A stretch of DNA of 32,951 nucleotides, from NCBI GenBank assembly GCA_016342595.1, contig JAEINY010000047.1, positions 1 through 32,951 on the forward strand, in the 5' to 3' direction. Origin of the DNA: Marinilabiliaceae bacterium (GTDB taxonomy: Bacteria > Bacteroidota > Bacteroidia > Bacteroidales > Marinilabiliaceae). The notes beneath the pieces were generated by a model. The model made no database searches. It was given only the letters and a program-made list of their open reading frames with translations, and was not told the DNA's origin. The position numbers were made by a program, and so were the translations under genes. Positions 25,341 through 32,640 of this stretch are shown piece after piece (the first letter of the stretch is position 1; every line of letters starts with the position of its first letter).

Positions 25341-25983
25341 TTCCGAATTATTTCGAATCGGCTTAAAAAGCATCCTTACCAGGCATCAGGAAGACACCAT
25401 ACGCGAAGCATCCTGTAGCTCGGAGCTATTATCAATAATGGAAACGGAGCAATGGATGCCTGACTTAGTATTCATGGATGTCCGGTTAAAACGTGCCGGC
25501 TCCTTATCGGGGCTTGAGATATCGGGCTACCTCAAAGAAAAACATCCACATGTCAGGATTATCATCATCACGGCTTGTGAAGAAAAAAGTGTGCTGAAAG
25601 AAGCCATGCAAACAGGAGTAGAAGGCTTTCTTCCCAAAGAGTCCATCGCCCATGAGATTGATGAGTGCCTTAACATGGTTATGAATGGTGAAAACTACCT
25701 GGGCAAAACCATTCCGTTTAAACACATACAGCATGCTTTTCATGATAAAAACCGATTGTATGATCTACTGACGCCGACGGAAAAGAAAGTCTTCGTCCTT
25801 CTGGCCAAAGGATTTATCAACAAATCGGTAGCTGAAACCTTATGTGTCAGCATACATACTATTGAAACCCATAAAAGCAACATCCGACAAAAAATGGGGA
25901 TAAAATCGGATGTGGAATTTTTATCCATCAGCATAAAAGAAGAGATACCGGAAGTTTTGGATTACATAGGCATCTCCGTGTAA
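25312..25983 (+). CDS. NarL/FixJ-type response regulator
   Basis: A 223-aa DNA-binding response regulator. The receiver domain has the acidic pair D9-D10 (IIIVDDSE), phospho-acceptor D56 in VFMDVRL, a threonine in IIITACEE and K109 in LPKES. A LuxR-type HTH follows (about 150-215; LTPTEKKVFVLLAKGFINKSVAE...TIETHKSNIRQKMG). The start is the ATG at 25312 (another ATG two codons upstream is possible), inside the 3' end of the sensor kinase gene, so translation is coupled. Its cognate kinase is almost certainly the overlapping propeller kinase. Confidence 0.94.
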   Translation: MKKKIIIVDDSELFRIGLKSILTRHQEDTIREASCSSELLSIMETEQWMPDLVFMDVRLKRAGSLSGLEISGYLKEKHPHVRIIIITACEEKSVLKEAMQTGVEGFLPKESIAHEIDECLNMVMNGENYLGKTIPFKHIQHAFHDKNRLYDLLTPTEKKVFVLLAKGFINKSVAETLCVSIHTIETHKSNIRQKMGIKSDVEFLSISIKEEIPEVLDYIGISV

Positions 25984-26050
25984 CATTTCTGGATAAACAC
26001 CCCCTTAGGAATGCGCCGAAATAAACTGACTGTATTGAGTGTATCTGTAA

Positions 26051-26136
26051 ATGAAAAAAGTGTTCCACCGAGAGCGCAAAGTTCAGGAAAAGGAAATGGG
26101 CACAGAGCCTTAAAAATATGATGAAGTGAATTACTA
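26051..26136. repeat. Dispersed repeat family A, copy 2
   Basis: Matches the reverse complement of the right part of the element at 14339-14480: shared landmarks in order are GTGTT, GAGC.CAAAG, CACAGAGCCT, AAAATA..ATGAAGT and TACTAA-like ends. It has drifted (for example GTGTTCCACC for GTGTTACACG), so it is older or not under selection. Confidence 0.6.
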
Positions 26137-26224
26137 ATGCGATAATTAGATGCGTCCTGAGGTTGATAGGAGTTAGGCTCTTACTACTGATATTCTTGTA
26201 TTAGTTGGCAGGATATCATTTTTG

Positions 26225-26327
26225 GGTTCATAGGAATGATGAATATTGATTAACGATTTGTGATTTATGAATTCGGCGTTCTTCATTTGTTGATCGCTAT
26301 TCATCATTTGGCTCTGACTTGTCCAGG
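26225..26327 (+). repeat. Dispersed repeat family B, copy 1
   Basis: Shares with 29609-29740 the ordered blocks GATTAAC, TATGATTTA/TGTGATTTATGAATTC, CGGCGTTC/CGACGTTC, TTCAT...ATTTG and CTGACTTGTCCAG. Same orientation in both places. Confidence 0.65.
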
Positions 26328-26507
26328 TTAGGTTGTTTATAACAAACAGACACCATTCTTCACATGAGAATCTGTGATATTATCTGATAAAAGCTCCTGA
26401 CTATTTTCTCAAAGCACTCATGCCGAAATAAAAACGCACTTTCAAATCAAATAATAATTGAAAAAACTTTGCTTCCTTGCGTTTGCACCATTATTTTAGC
26501 TGAAGGT

Positions 26508-26534
26508 TGTAACCATTATTCCGAAACCGGCGTC
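26508..26534 (+). promoter_or_regulatory. ECF-type promoter of the sigma factor gene
   Basis: TGTAACC (26508-26514), 15 bp, GCGTC (26530-26534), ending 11 bp before the ATG. Same boxes and spacing as the two DUF6249 promoters, which implies that the sigma factor activates its own gene. The leader would be very short. Confidence 0.75.
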
Positions 26535-26545
26535 TTACTTTTTGA

Positions 26546-27121
26546 ATGGACAAAGCGAATGACATACCCCTGCTCAAGGCAGTTAAGGCTGGTGACGTAT
26601 CAGCATTTGCCCAAATCATTGATAAATACCAGCATATGGCATTTACTTTGGCCATGGGCATTGTTAAGAACAAAGAGGAGGCTGAAGAAGTGGCGCAAGA
26701 TGCTTTTTTCAAAGCGTACAAGTCGTTGGACAAATTTAAAGGTGATGCTAATTTTTCCACCTGGCTGTACCGTATCGTATACAATACAGCGATTTCAAAG
26801 ATCAGAAGCAGAAAACCGGTATCTGCCGATCTGGAAAGTAAAGAAGTGGCACAGTTTGAAATGAATTATGCCGAATCAAACATGCATCAGCTGGAAAAGC
26901 AAGACCGGAAAAAAATACTAAAAAAAGCACTGGGTAAGTTAAAGGAAGAAGATGCTTTTATTGTGCTATTGTATTATTACAAAGACAATAGCATTGATGA
27001 AATTACGGATACCACCGGACTATCGGCATCTAATGTAAAAGTAAAGTTACACCGGGGACGCAAGCAGCTTCAGAAGGAGTTGAATTTATTACTGCGGGAA
27101 GAGTTGAATACAATTTTGTAA
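26546..27121 (+). CDS. ECF-type RNA polymerase sigma factor
   Basis: A 191-aa extracytoplasmic-function sigma factor. Region 2 spans about residues 20-90 (FAQIIDKYQHMAFTLAMGIV, EEAEEVAQDAFFKAYKSLDK, STWLYRIVYNTAISKIR) and binds the -10 element. Region 4 spans about 125-178 (KLKEEDAFIVLLYYYKDNSI, ASNVKVKLHRGRKQLQKEL) and binds -35. Regions 1.1 and 3 are absent, as expected. The gene is followed after 10 bp by a small membrane protein, the usual place for an anti-sigma factor. The promoter carries TGTAACC-15 bp-GCGTC, which also precedes both DUF6249 genes, so autoregulation and a local regulon are likely. Confidence 0.95.
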   Translation: MDKANDIPLLKAVKAGDVSAFAQIIDKYQHMAFTLAMGIVKNKEEAEEVAQDAFFKAYKSLDKFKGDANFSTWLYRIVYNTAISKIRSRKPVSADLESKEVAQFEMNYAESNMHQLEKQDRKKILKKALGKLKEEDAFIVLLYYYKDNSIDEITDTTGLSASNVKVKLHRGRKQLQKELNLLLREELNTIL

Positions 27122-27131
27122 TTTTGGAACC

Positions 27132-27557
27132 ATGACGAAGGCTAAAAATAATATACCGGAAGAGGACCAATTCCTGAAAGATCTGTTTACAGATTTTGAA
27201 CCGGAGGCAGCTCCTCAAAATATGAGACAAGATATCATGAACCGGGTATTTCAGGACTGGACTGCCAATCCTGTGACTTACCGGCCCATGATCACTAAAG
27301 AGAACAGGCTATGGATTCTCTTAGGCATCTCAGCCATACTGGCCATCACATTTCTAATCGATGCCTCTGTCTTACTGGAATACTGGCAAAACCTGAATAT
27401 CAATGTGGATCTATCCAACCTGAAAGGCTTAGGTCAATCATTTAGCAAGTATTATGCAGTGATGCAACAGATGCCGGCCATTGTTTACTTCATCGCCACC
27501 GGGATTTTAGTGTTATTAGGCTTTGATAAGCTACTCAATAAACTGGCAAATATTTAA
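27132..27557 (+). CDS. Two-helix membrane protein, probable anti-sigma factor
   Basis: A 141-aa protein with a soluble N-terminal part (1-58, acidic, EEDQFLKDLFTDFEPEAAPQNM) and two membrane helices (about 60-81 and 115-132) joined by a loop of about 33 residues. It lies 10 bp after the ECF sigma gene and shares its terminator, so it is co-expressed. The order and topology fit an anti-sigma factor that holds the sigma factor at the membrane through its N-terminus. It lacks a recognisable zinc-binding HxxxCxxC anti-sigma motif, so the role is inferred from context. Confidence 0.7.
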   Translation: MTKAKNNIPEEDQFLKDLFTDFEPEAAPQNMRQDIMNRVFQDWTANPVTYRPMITKENRLWILLGISAILAITFLIDASVLLEYWQNLNINVDLSNLKGLGQSFSKYYAVMQQMPAIVYFIATGILVLLGFDKLLNKLANI

Positions 27558-27574
27558 ATTCACAAATACGATAT

Positions 27575-27609
27575 AAAAAAGGCGGATCAAGTAGATCCGC
27601 CTTTTTTTT
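27575..27609. terminator. Bidirectional intrinsic terminator
   Basis: A perfect stem AAAAAAGGCGGATC / GATCCGCCTTTTTT with a 5-nt loop lies between the sigma operon and the convergent Gate-domain gene. Six A on one side and eight T on the other allow termination on both strands. Confidence 0.92.
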
Positions 27610-27648
27610 GCTAAAATCAAAAAACTATGGCAATTAAGATTTCAATTG

Positions 27649-28812
27649 TTATACGATTCCAAAATAACTCAACAACACAAAAATATAATGCGCCGATACA
27701 CCTGCCAGCAATCCACCAATCGTATGAGCCAACAAGGCTTTAGAGGTTAATTCTCTAAAATTTAGTGTATCCAACATCGCTGTATGCGTACTTAAATAAC
27801 CACTCCAACACATTCCCATAGCAGTGAAAACTGCAATTTCATTACCACCCACAATTCCTTGTGCGATAAAAGCCTTCACCATGGAGAGGGCAGCTCCCAC
27901 AGCTCCAAGAGAGGTCACCGGAAAGGCTATCAATTCAGGATTTTTAAATCCAAACAGAAAATCAAACACACCTGAAAACCAACCAGCTACATGCGGTAAA
28001 ATAGGAACCCCTTCGTAAGCCAATCCCTGATATCCAATCGTTGGATCAGCCGGTTTGAAGGTAATAATCATGATGATGGAACTGATCACCAATACACCGG
28101 GTATAATCGCTAAACCTAAATCTACACCTGATTTACCACCATCCAACATGGCATTTAAGAAACGCTGAAATGTACTACCTTCTGATTTAAAAGTGATCTG
28201 CTCTTCGTCACCAGCACCTTCGAATTGCTTGTCAGGTGCAATTTTCCCTTTAATAAAAAACTGCATCAAACGGGTCGAAATAACCGCCCCAATAACTGCA
28301 CCGGCCAAACCAATCATGGCACCGGAAAAATATCCCAGCCCACTCATGAAAGCCAGCACGATTAATCCCATACCAAAGGCAGTACCGAAGTTGGTCAATG
28401 AAATTAATTCGTGAGTCTTAAAATATCTACTGAAATTTTTATCATTTGAAAGGCTAATAATAGCTGGATTGTCGGAGAAAAAAGTCATCAAACCAGCCAA
28501 GGCACTCACTCCTGGCAAATTAAACAGGGGCCGCATCAAAGGGGCTAACATGACCTCCAATAGACGGACGACACCAAACTCAATCATCAAGCGGCCCAAA
28601 GCACCGGTGATCACCGTAATTCCCATAATGAAAAATACGGTATTCATTAATAGGTCATGGGCAGTTCGCATCAGTGTGTTCAACAAGTTGGTCACACCCA
28701 TCACATGTCCGAGATATCCGAAAAAAGCACCGAATATCAAGAGAAAAAGCAGCGCTTCGTAGCGTCGGCGCTCTAAATATCCTCTTTCCTTTAATTTCTT
28801 TAACGCACTCAT
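27649..28812 (-). CDS. Nucleoside-recognition (Gate) domain membrane protein
   Basis: A 387-aa polytopic inner-membrane protein with about nine or ten hydrophobic segments. Two Gate/nucleoside-recognition-like halves are visible: one around FFIMGITVITGALGRLMIEF...SALAGLMTFFSDNPAII, the other around NPELIAFPVTSLGAVGAALS...STHTAMLDTLNF. A charged cytoplasmic loop (about 195-225) separates them. It resembles the CD0519/CD1768-type family of uncharacterised transporters. The substrate is unknown; the domain name does not prove nucleoside transport. It stands alone. Confidence 0.78.
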   Translation of the reverse strand: MSALKKLKERGYLERRRYEALLFLLIFGAFFGYLGHVMGVTNLLNTLMRTAHDLLMNTVFFIMGITVITGALGRLMIEFGVVRLLEVMLAPLMRPLFNLPGVSALAGLMTFFSDNPAIISLSNDKNFSRYFKTHELISLTNFGTAFGMGLIVLAFMSGLGYFSGAMIGLAGAVIGAVISTRLMQFFIKGKIAPDKQFEGAGDEEQITFKSEGSTFQRFLNAMLDGGKSGVDLGLAIIPGVLVISSIIMIITFKPADPTIGYQGLAYEGVPILPHVAGWFSGVFDFLFGFKNPELIAFPVTSLGAVGAALSMVKAFIAQGIVGGNEIAVFTAMGMCWSGYLSTHTAMLDTLNFRELTSKALLAHTIGGLLAGVSAHYIFVLLSYFGIV

Positions 28813-28835
28813 AAAGTCTAATTAATTTGTCACAC

Positions 28836-28863
28836 CAAAATTAGAATCTGTTAAAAATCCAAA
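28836..28863 (-). promoter_or_regulatory. Bacteroidota-type promoter of the Gate-domain gene
   Basis: On the minus strand a perfect -7 box TAATTTTG (28843 to 28836) with TTTG at 28863 to 28860. The spacing of 16 bp is shorter than usual. The start codon is 23 bases downstream. Confidence 0.45.
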
Positions 28864-29019
28864 ACAAGACTTAAATCAACCTATTGCCTTTTTTTTCATG
28901 AATTAAATCACCCTAAAAACTGACAAAAAAAAGCGCGTAATTAATACTAATTCATTCGTAAAAAATGGCTGTCCTACTCAAATTCATCAAAACAAGCACG
29001 CCATTGCCCGTTTATCACT

Positions 29020-29027
29020 TACTTTTG
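29020..29027 (+). promoter_or_regulatory. -7 promoter box before the 189-aa gene
   Basis: TACTTTTG fits the TAnnTTTG consensus and ends 11 bp before the ATG, so the transcript would be nearly leaderless. No clear -33 box was found. Confidence 0.45.
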
Positions 29028-29038
29028 CAGAAAAAAAC

Positions 29039-29608
29039 ATGCAGACTATTGAACCCTTTTCCAGATGGGATAAGCTTTATAAAGCATCGGAAGATCCACT
29101 TTCTCCCTATTTTGGCGAAGTACATGATGCACTCATCTATCGGGATACCATTTACAATTACTACATTCATCCCCAGTGGGAAAATTTTGGTTCAAAAACC
29201 CTCTATCTAAAAATTCTTTACACCAATTATGAAAAGCAATACACCATCATAGAGATGCTGGGCGAATGGAACGATTGTCTCTATAATGATATCATGTATT
29301 TAAAACGAAATATTATTGAACATCTCGAAGAAAAGGGTATTCAGAAATTTATTCTCATTGGCGAAAATGTATTGAACTTTCATTATTCAGATGACTCCTA
29401 TTATGAAGATTGGTTTAACGATATTGAGGACGGCTGGATCGTAGCCATTAATTTCAGAGAACATGTGTTACAAGAATTCGATAAAATAAATCTGAATTAC
29501 TACCTACTGTATGGTGGACGATTCAACGAGGTTAAATGGCGCATCACCACGCCTCAAAAGTTGTTTGAAGCAATTGATCACCTGGCCAGTCATGCATTAA
29601 ATCCGTGA
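29039..29608 (+). CDS. Conserved-looking protein of unknown function, 189 aa
   Basis: I do not recognise a domain. The protein is soluble, has no signal peptide, and is rich in aromatic and acidic residues (MQTIEPFSRWDKLYKASEDP at the start; YYEDWFNDIEDGWIVAINFREH in the middle). Alternating beta and helical segments and the phrase KFILIGENVLNFHYSDDSYY suggest a compact alpha/beta fold. Base composition matches its neighbours and a good -7 box is present, so it is a real gene. It lies upstream of mutS2 on the same strand, but with 413 bp and a repeat between them. Confidence 0.75.
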   Translation: MQTIEPFSRWDKLYKASEDPLSPYFGEVHDALIYRDTIYNYYIHPQWENFGSKTLYLKILYTNYEKQYTIIEMLGEWNDCLYNDIMYLKRNIIEHLEEKGIQKFILIGENVLNFHYSDDSYYEDWFNDIEDGWIVAINFREHVLQEFDKINLNYYLLYGGRFNEVKWRITTPQKLFEAIDHLASHALNP

Positions 29609-29740
29609 GGTCATGAAAATAATGAATGATGATTAACAATCTATGATTTAAGAATTCGACGTTCATCTCCCGATGATTATCCGGGTCGTTGATCGAAATT
29701 CATTATTCATTTGTTTGGTCCTGGCTTCTGACTTGTCCAG
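29609..29740 (+). repeat. Dispersed repeat family B, copy 2
   Basis: Begins directly after the stop codon of the 189-aa gene. Shares ordered blocks with 26225-26327 (see there) and ends with CTGACTTGTCCAG. It has an extra segment in the middle, CCCGATGATTATCCGGGT, that can form a small hairpin. Confidence 0.65.
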
Positions 29741-29750
29741 ATAAGGGCAT

Positions 29751-29777
29751 AAAAAAAGCCTGTCACAGTGGACAGGC
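29751..29777 (-). terminator. Orphan intrinsic terminator on the minus strand
   Basis: On the minus strand a perfect stem GCCTGTC / GACAGGC with a 6-nt loop is followed by seven T. No minus-strand gene lies upstream of it (29778-32500), so it either ends a small RNA or an antisense transcript, or is a spare element. Layout and the A-rich plus-strand context resemble the units at 5354-5820. Confidence 0.7.
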
Positions 29778-29973
29778 AGAGAAACATTCTAAAAAATTCT
29801 AACCTAAACCTCACACACATCCGAATGTTTCTATATTTGGGGACCAGGAGAGCCTATCGTTTTAAGCTTCAGAGACAAAAATACACTCATTGGCTGCTGG
29901 TGTCAATAGAAAAAGGTAAAAAAAAGTGTTTTTTTTTCACTTGTCTTAATAGGCCGATCTGTATCCTTTACTA

Positions 29974-30005
29974 TTTCACAATTAGAGAGGCTTTTGTTAC
30001 TTTTG
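29974..30005 (+). promoter_or_regulatory. Promoter of mutS2
   Basis: -7 box TACTTTTG (29998-30005) with a -33-like TTTC (29974-29977) 20 bp upstream. Transcription would start about 10 bases before the GTG start codon. Confidence 0.5.
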
Positions 30006-30021
30006 ACAAAAATTTTGAATT

Positions 30022-32502
30022 GTGATCTATCCAGGTAATTTTGAAGATAAGATAAAGTTTACCCGTATTCGTGAAATGGTAAAGAATTACTGTTTATGTA
30101 CACCGGGGAAAGAGGAGGTGGATAATATGACATTTAGCTCGGATTTTGATGCTGTTAAAATTCAACAACATCAAACATTTGAGTTTCTTAGGATATGCCT
30201 GGAGGAAGACACCTTTCCAACAGGTTATTTTATTGACCTGCGTGCCCCTTTGCAGCGCATCCGTATTGAAGGCCGGTTTATGGATGAAAGTGAACTGTTC
30301 GATCTCAAACGCTCACTGACCACCATCATTGACATCAGTCGCTTCTTCAACAAAAAAGAACGGGAGGATTATCCCTACTTGAAAGAGTTAGCTGAACAAA
30401 TTGAGGTATTCCCGTTTTTATTAGACAGCATTGATGGCATTCTTAACAAACATGGTAAAATTAAAGATAATGCGTCACCTGAATTAGCCCGCATACGCCG
30501 GGAGATATTTAGTAAGCAGAGTAGTATTTCCCGAAAACTGAACTCTATCCTAAAAGCAGCTAAACAAAGCGGATGGGTGGATTCGGATGTGACGGTATCC
30601 ATCCGGGATGGTCGTGCTGTGATTCCGGTTGCGGCAGCCAACAAACGAAAAATAAATGGTATCATACAGGATGAGTCCGCCACTGGTAAAACCTCGTTCA
30701 TAGAACCAACTGAAGTGGTTGAGATCAACAATGAAGTGCGCGAGTTGGAATATGCCGAACGTCGTGAAATCCACCGCATCTTAATTGACATGGCTGATCG
30801 CATTCGGCCTTACATTGATGCCTTGCTGGAATCGTATCATTTCATGGGAGTGATTGATTTCATCAGGGCTAAAGCCAAATTTGCACTTAGCATTGATGCC
30901 ACCTTACCTGAATTTAAAGATCAACAAAACTTTCGTTGGCGAAAAGCAGTGCATCCCTTATTGTTCTTGCAACATAAAGCGGTGCAAAAAGAAGTGATAC
31001 CCCTTGATTTGGAATTAGCGCATCCCAAACAGCGCGTTTTACTAATTTCAGGACCCAATGCCGGCGGTAAATCCGTTTGTTTACAAACGGTGGGATTGGT
31101 TCAATACATGTTTCAAAGCGGTTTATTAGTGCCCATGCACGAGGCCTCCCAAATGGGTTTCTTCAAGGATATTTTTATTGACATTGGCGATGAGCAATCC
31201 ATAGAAAACGATTTGAGCACCTATAGCTCGCATCTTTTTAACATGAAACACTTTTTGCGCTACAGCAAAAGTGAAACACTTATTCTGATTGATGAATTCG
31301 GAACAGGTACAGAGCCGATGTTGGGTGGCTCTATTGCGGAGAGTGTACTGGAACAGCTGAATAAACAAGGAGTGTATGGCGTAATTACCACCCATTACAC
31401 CAACCTGAAACATTTAGCCTCGCAAACCGAAGGCATTGAAAATGGGGCCATGCTATTTGATACGCACCAGATTCAACCGCTTTATAAATTAGAGATGGGG
31501 CAACCCGGCAGTTCCTTTGCTTTTGAAATTGCCCGTAAAATTGGATTACCTGAGAGTATTTTAGGAAAAGCAAAAGATAAGATCGGACAGGAACACATTG
31601 ATTACGATAAAAACCTCCGTGAAATTGTGCGGGATAAACGCTATTGGGAGCAAAAACGAAATACCATTCGTCTCAATGAGAAAAAACTGGCCGATGTACT
31701 GGAGCGCTATCAACTGGATCTTCAAAACGTAAAAAAGGAGCGAAAAGAGATCTTAGAGAAAGCCAAAAACGAGGCTGAATTCATGTTGGCTAAAGCCAAC
31801 AAAGAGATTGAAAATACCATTCGCACCATAAAAGAATCTCAAGCCGAAAAAGAGAAAACGAAAGCTGCCCGACAGAAGCTGGATCAATTTAAAGAAGATG
31901 CAACGCAGAAAAAGGAGAATGTCGAAAATATTGATCGCAAAATCAAACAAATAAAAGATCGGGAAAAACGAAAAGCTGAAAAAGCAACAAAAACGGATAA
32001 ACCAACAGCAAAACCGATTAAGAAAACACCCGAAACCCCTATCCAAAAAGGCGATACCGTAAAACTCAAAGGACAAGCCACTCCCGGCGAAGTGTTGGAT
32101 ATTTTGGGTAAAGAAGCTGTTGTTGCTTTTGGAAACCTCAGAACAACAGTCAAACAAAACAGATTGGAGAAAACGGATAAAAAGGCAACGAAAAAGAACC
32201 AAATGAATTTTGTGGTTTCTAACGCCACCGAGCGAGTGCGCGAATCCAAACTTTCCTTTAAAGCGGATATCGATCTACGTGGCGTACGCGGCGATGAAGC
32301 CGTGCAACGCGTCATCACCCACATTGATGAAGCCATTATGTGTGAAGCACCAACCGTAAGAATCCTACATGGAAAAGGAAATGGCATCTTGCGCCAAATG
32401 ATTCGCGAGTACCTGGCTACAGTTCCGTTTGTGAGTAATTTTAAAGATGAGCATCTTCAACATGGTGGCAGTGGAATTACTGTTGTTGATCTGGATGTAT
32501 AA
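30022..32502 (+). CDS. mutS2: Endonuclease MutS2
   Basis: A MutS-family ATPase with a C-terminal Smr domain, which in other bacteria suppresses recombination or rescues collided ribosomes. The 826-aa protein starts at GTG (MIYPGNFEDKI, the usual N-terminus). It has a lever/clamp region, Walker A S343-GPNAGGKS351, Walker B LILIDEFG (D424-E425), a Q/glutamate-lysine-rich coiled coil (about 515-670), a KOW-like linker (KGDTVKLKGQATPGEVLDI, about 680) and the Smr domain (about 749-826; DIDLRGVRGDEA and LHGKGNGILR). It lacks the MutS mismatch-recognition domain, as expected. A terminator follows. Confidence 0.96.
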   Translation: MIYPGNFEDKIKFTRIREMVKNYCLCTPGKEEVDNMTFSSDFDAVKIQQHQTFEFLRICLEEDTFPTGYFIDLRAPLQRIRIEGRFMDESELFDLKRSLTTIIDISRFFNKKEREDYPYLKELAEQIEVFPFLLDSIDGILNKHGKIKDNASPELARIRREIFSKQSSISRKLNSILKAAKQSGWVDSDVTVSIRDGRAVIPVAAANKRKINGIIQDESATGKTSFIEPTEVVEINNEVRELEYAERREIHRILIDMADRIRPYIDALLESYHFMGVIDFIRAKAKFALSIDATLPEFKDQQNFRWRKAVHPLLFLQHKAVQKEVIPLDLELAHPKQRVLLISGPNAGGKSVCLQTVGLVQYMFQSGLLVPMHEASQMGFFKDIFIDIGDEQSIENDLSTYSSHLFNMKHFLRYSKSETLILIDEFGTGTEPMLGGSIAESVLEQLNKQGVYGVITTHYTNLKHLASQTEGIENGAMLFDTHQIQPLYKLEMGQPGSSFAFEIARKIGLPESILGKAKDKIGQEHIDYDKNLREIVRDKRYWEQKRNTIRLNEKKLADVLERYQLDLQNVKKERKEILEKAKNEAEFMLAKANKEIENTIRTIKESQAEKEKTKAARQKLDQFKEDATQKKENVENIDRKIKQIKDREKRKAEKATKTDKPTAKPIKKTPETPIQKGDTVKLKGQATPGEVLDILGKEAVVAFGNLRTTVKQNRLEKTDKKATKKNQMNFVVSNATERVRESKLSFKADIDLRGVRGDEAVQRVITHIDEAIMCEAPTVRILHGKGNGILRQMIREYLATVPFVSNFKDEHLQHGGSGITVVDLDV

Positions 32503-32525
32503 TACTTAATACCTCAAAAATAGAG

Positions 32526-32556
32526 AAAAGTCAGGCCTTCCAACCTGGCTTTTTTT
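32526..32556 (+). terminator. Intrinsic terminator of mutS2
   Basis: Stem AAAAGTCAGG / CCTGGCTTTT with an 8-nt loop, continuing into a T run, 25 bp after the stop codon. Confidence 0.85.
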
Positions 32557-32640
32557 ATAGTTCATCTTAGCTGTTTTTACATCAACATATTTATCTATAT
32601 CTTGATGCAACAAAAATTCTACATCCAATACAATTAACCT

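Larger units (their letters stand above)
25984..26507. other. Intergenic region with two dispersed repeats
   Basis: No gene is supported. It contains a decayed copy of repeat family A (26051-26136) and one copy of family B (26225-26327). The right end leads into the ECF promoter. No terminator with a T run was found after the response regulator gene. Confidence 0.55.

Noticed and set aside
29768..30025. 85-codon open frame upstream of mutS2
   Set aside because: It begins inside the terminator hairpin, covers the mutS2 promoter and has no domain.
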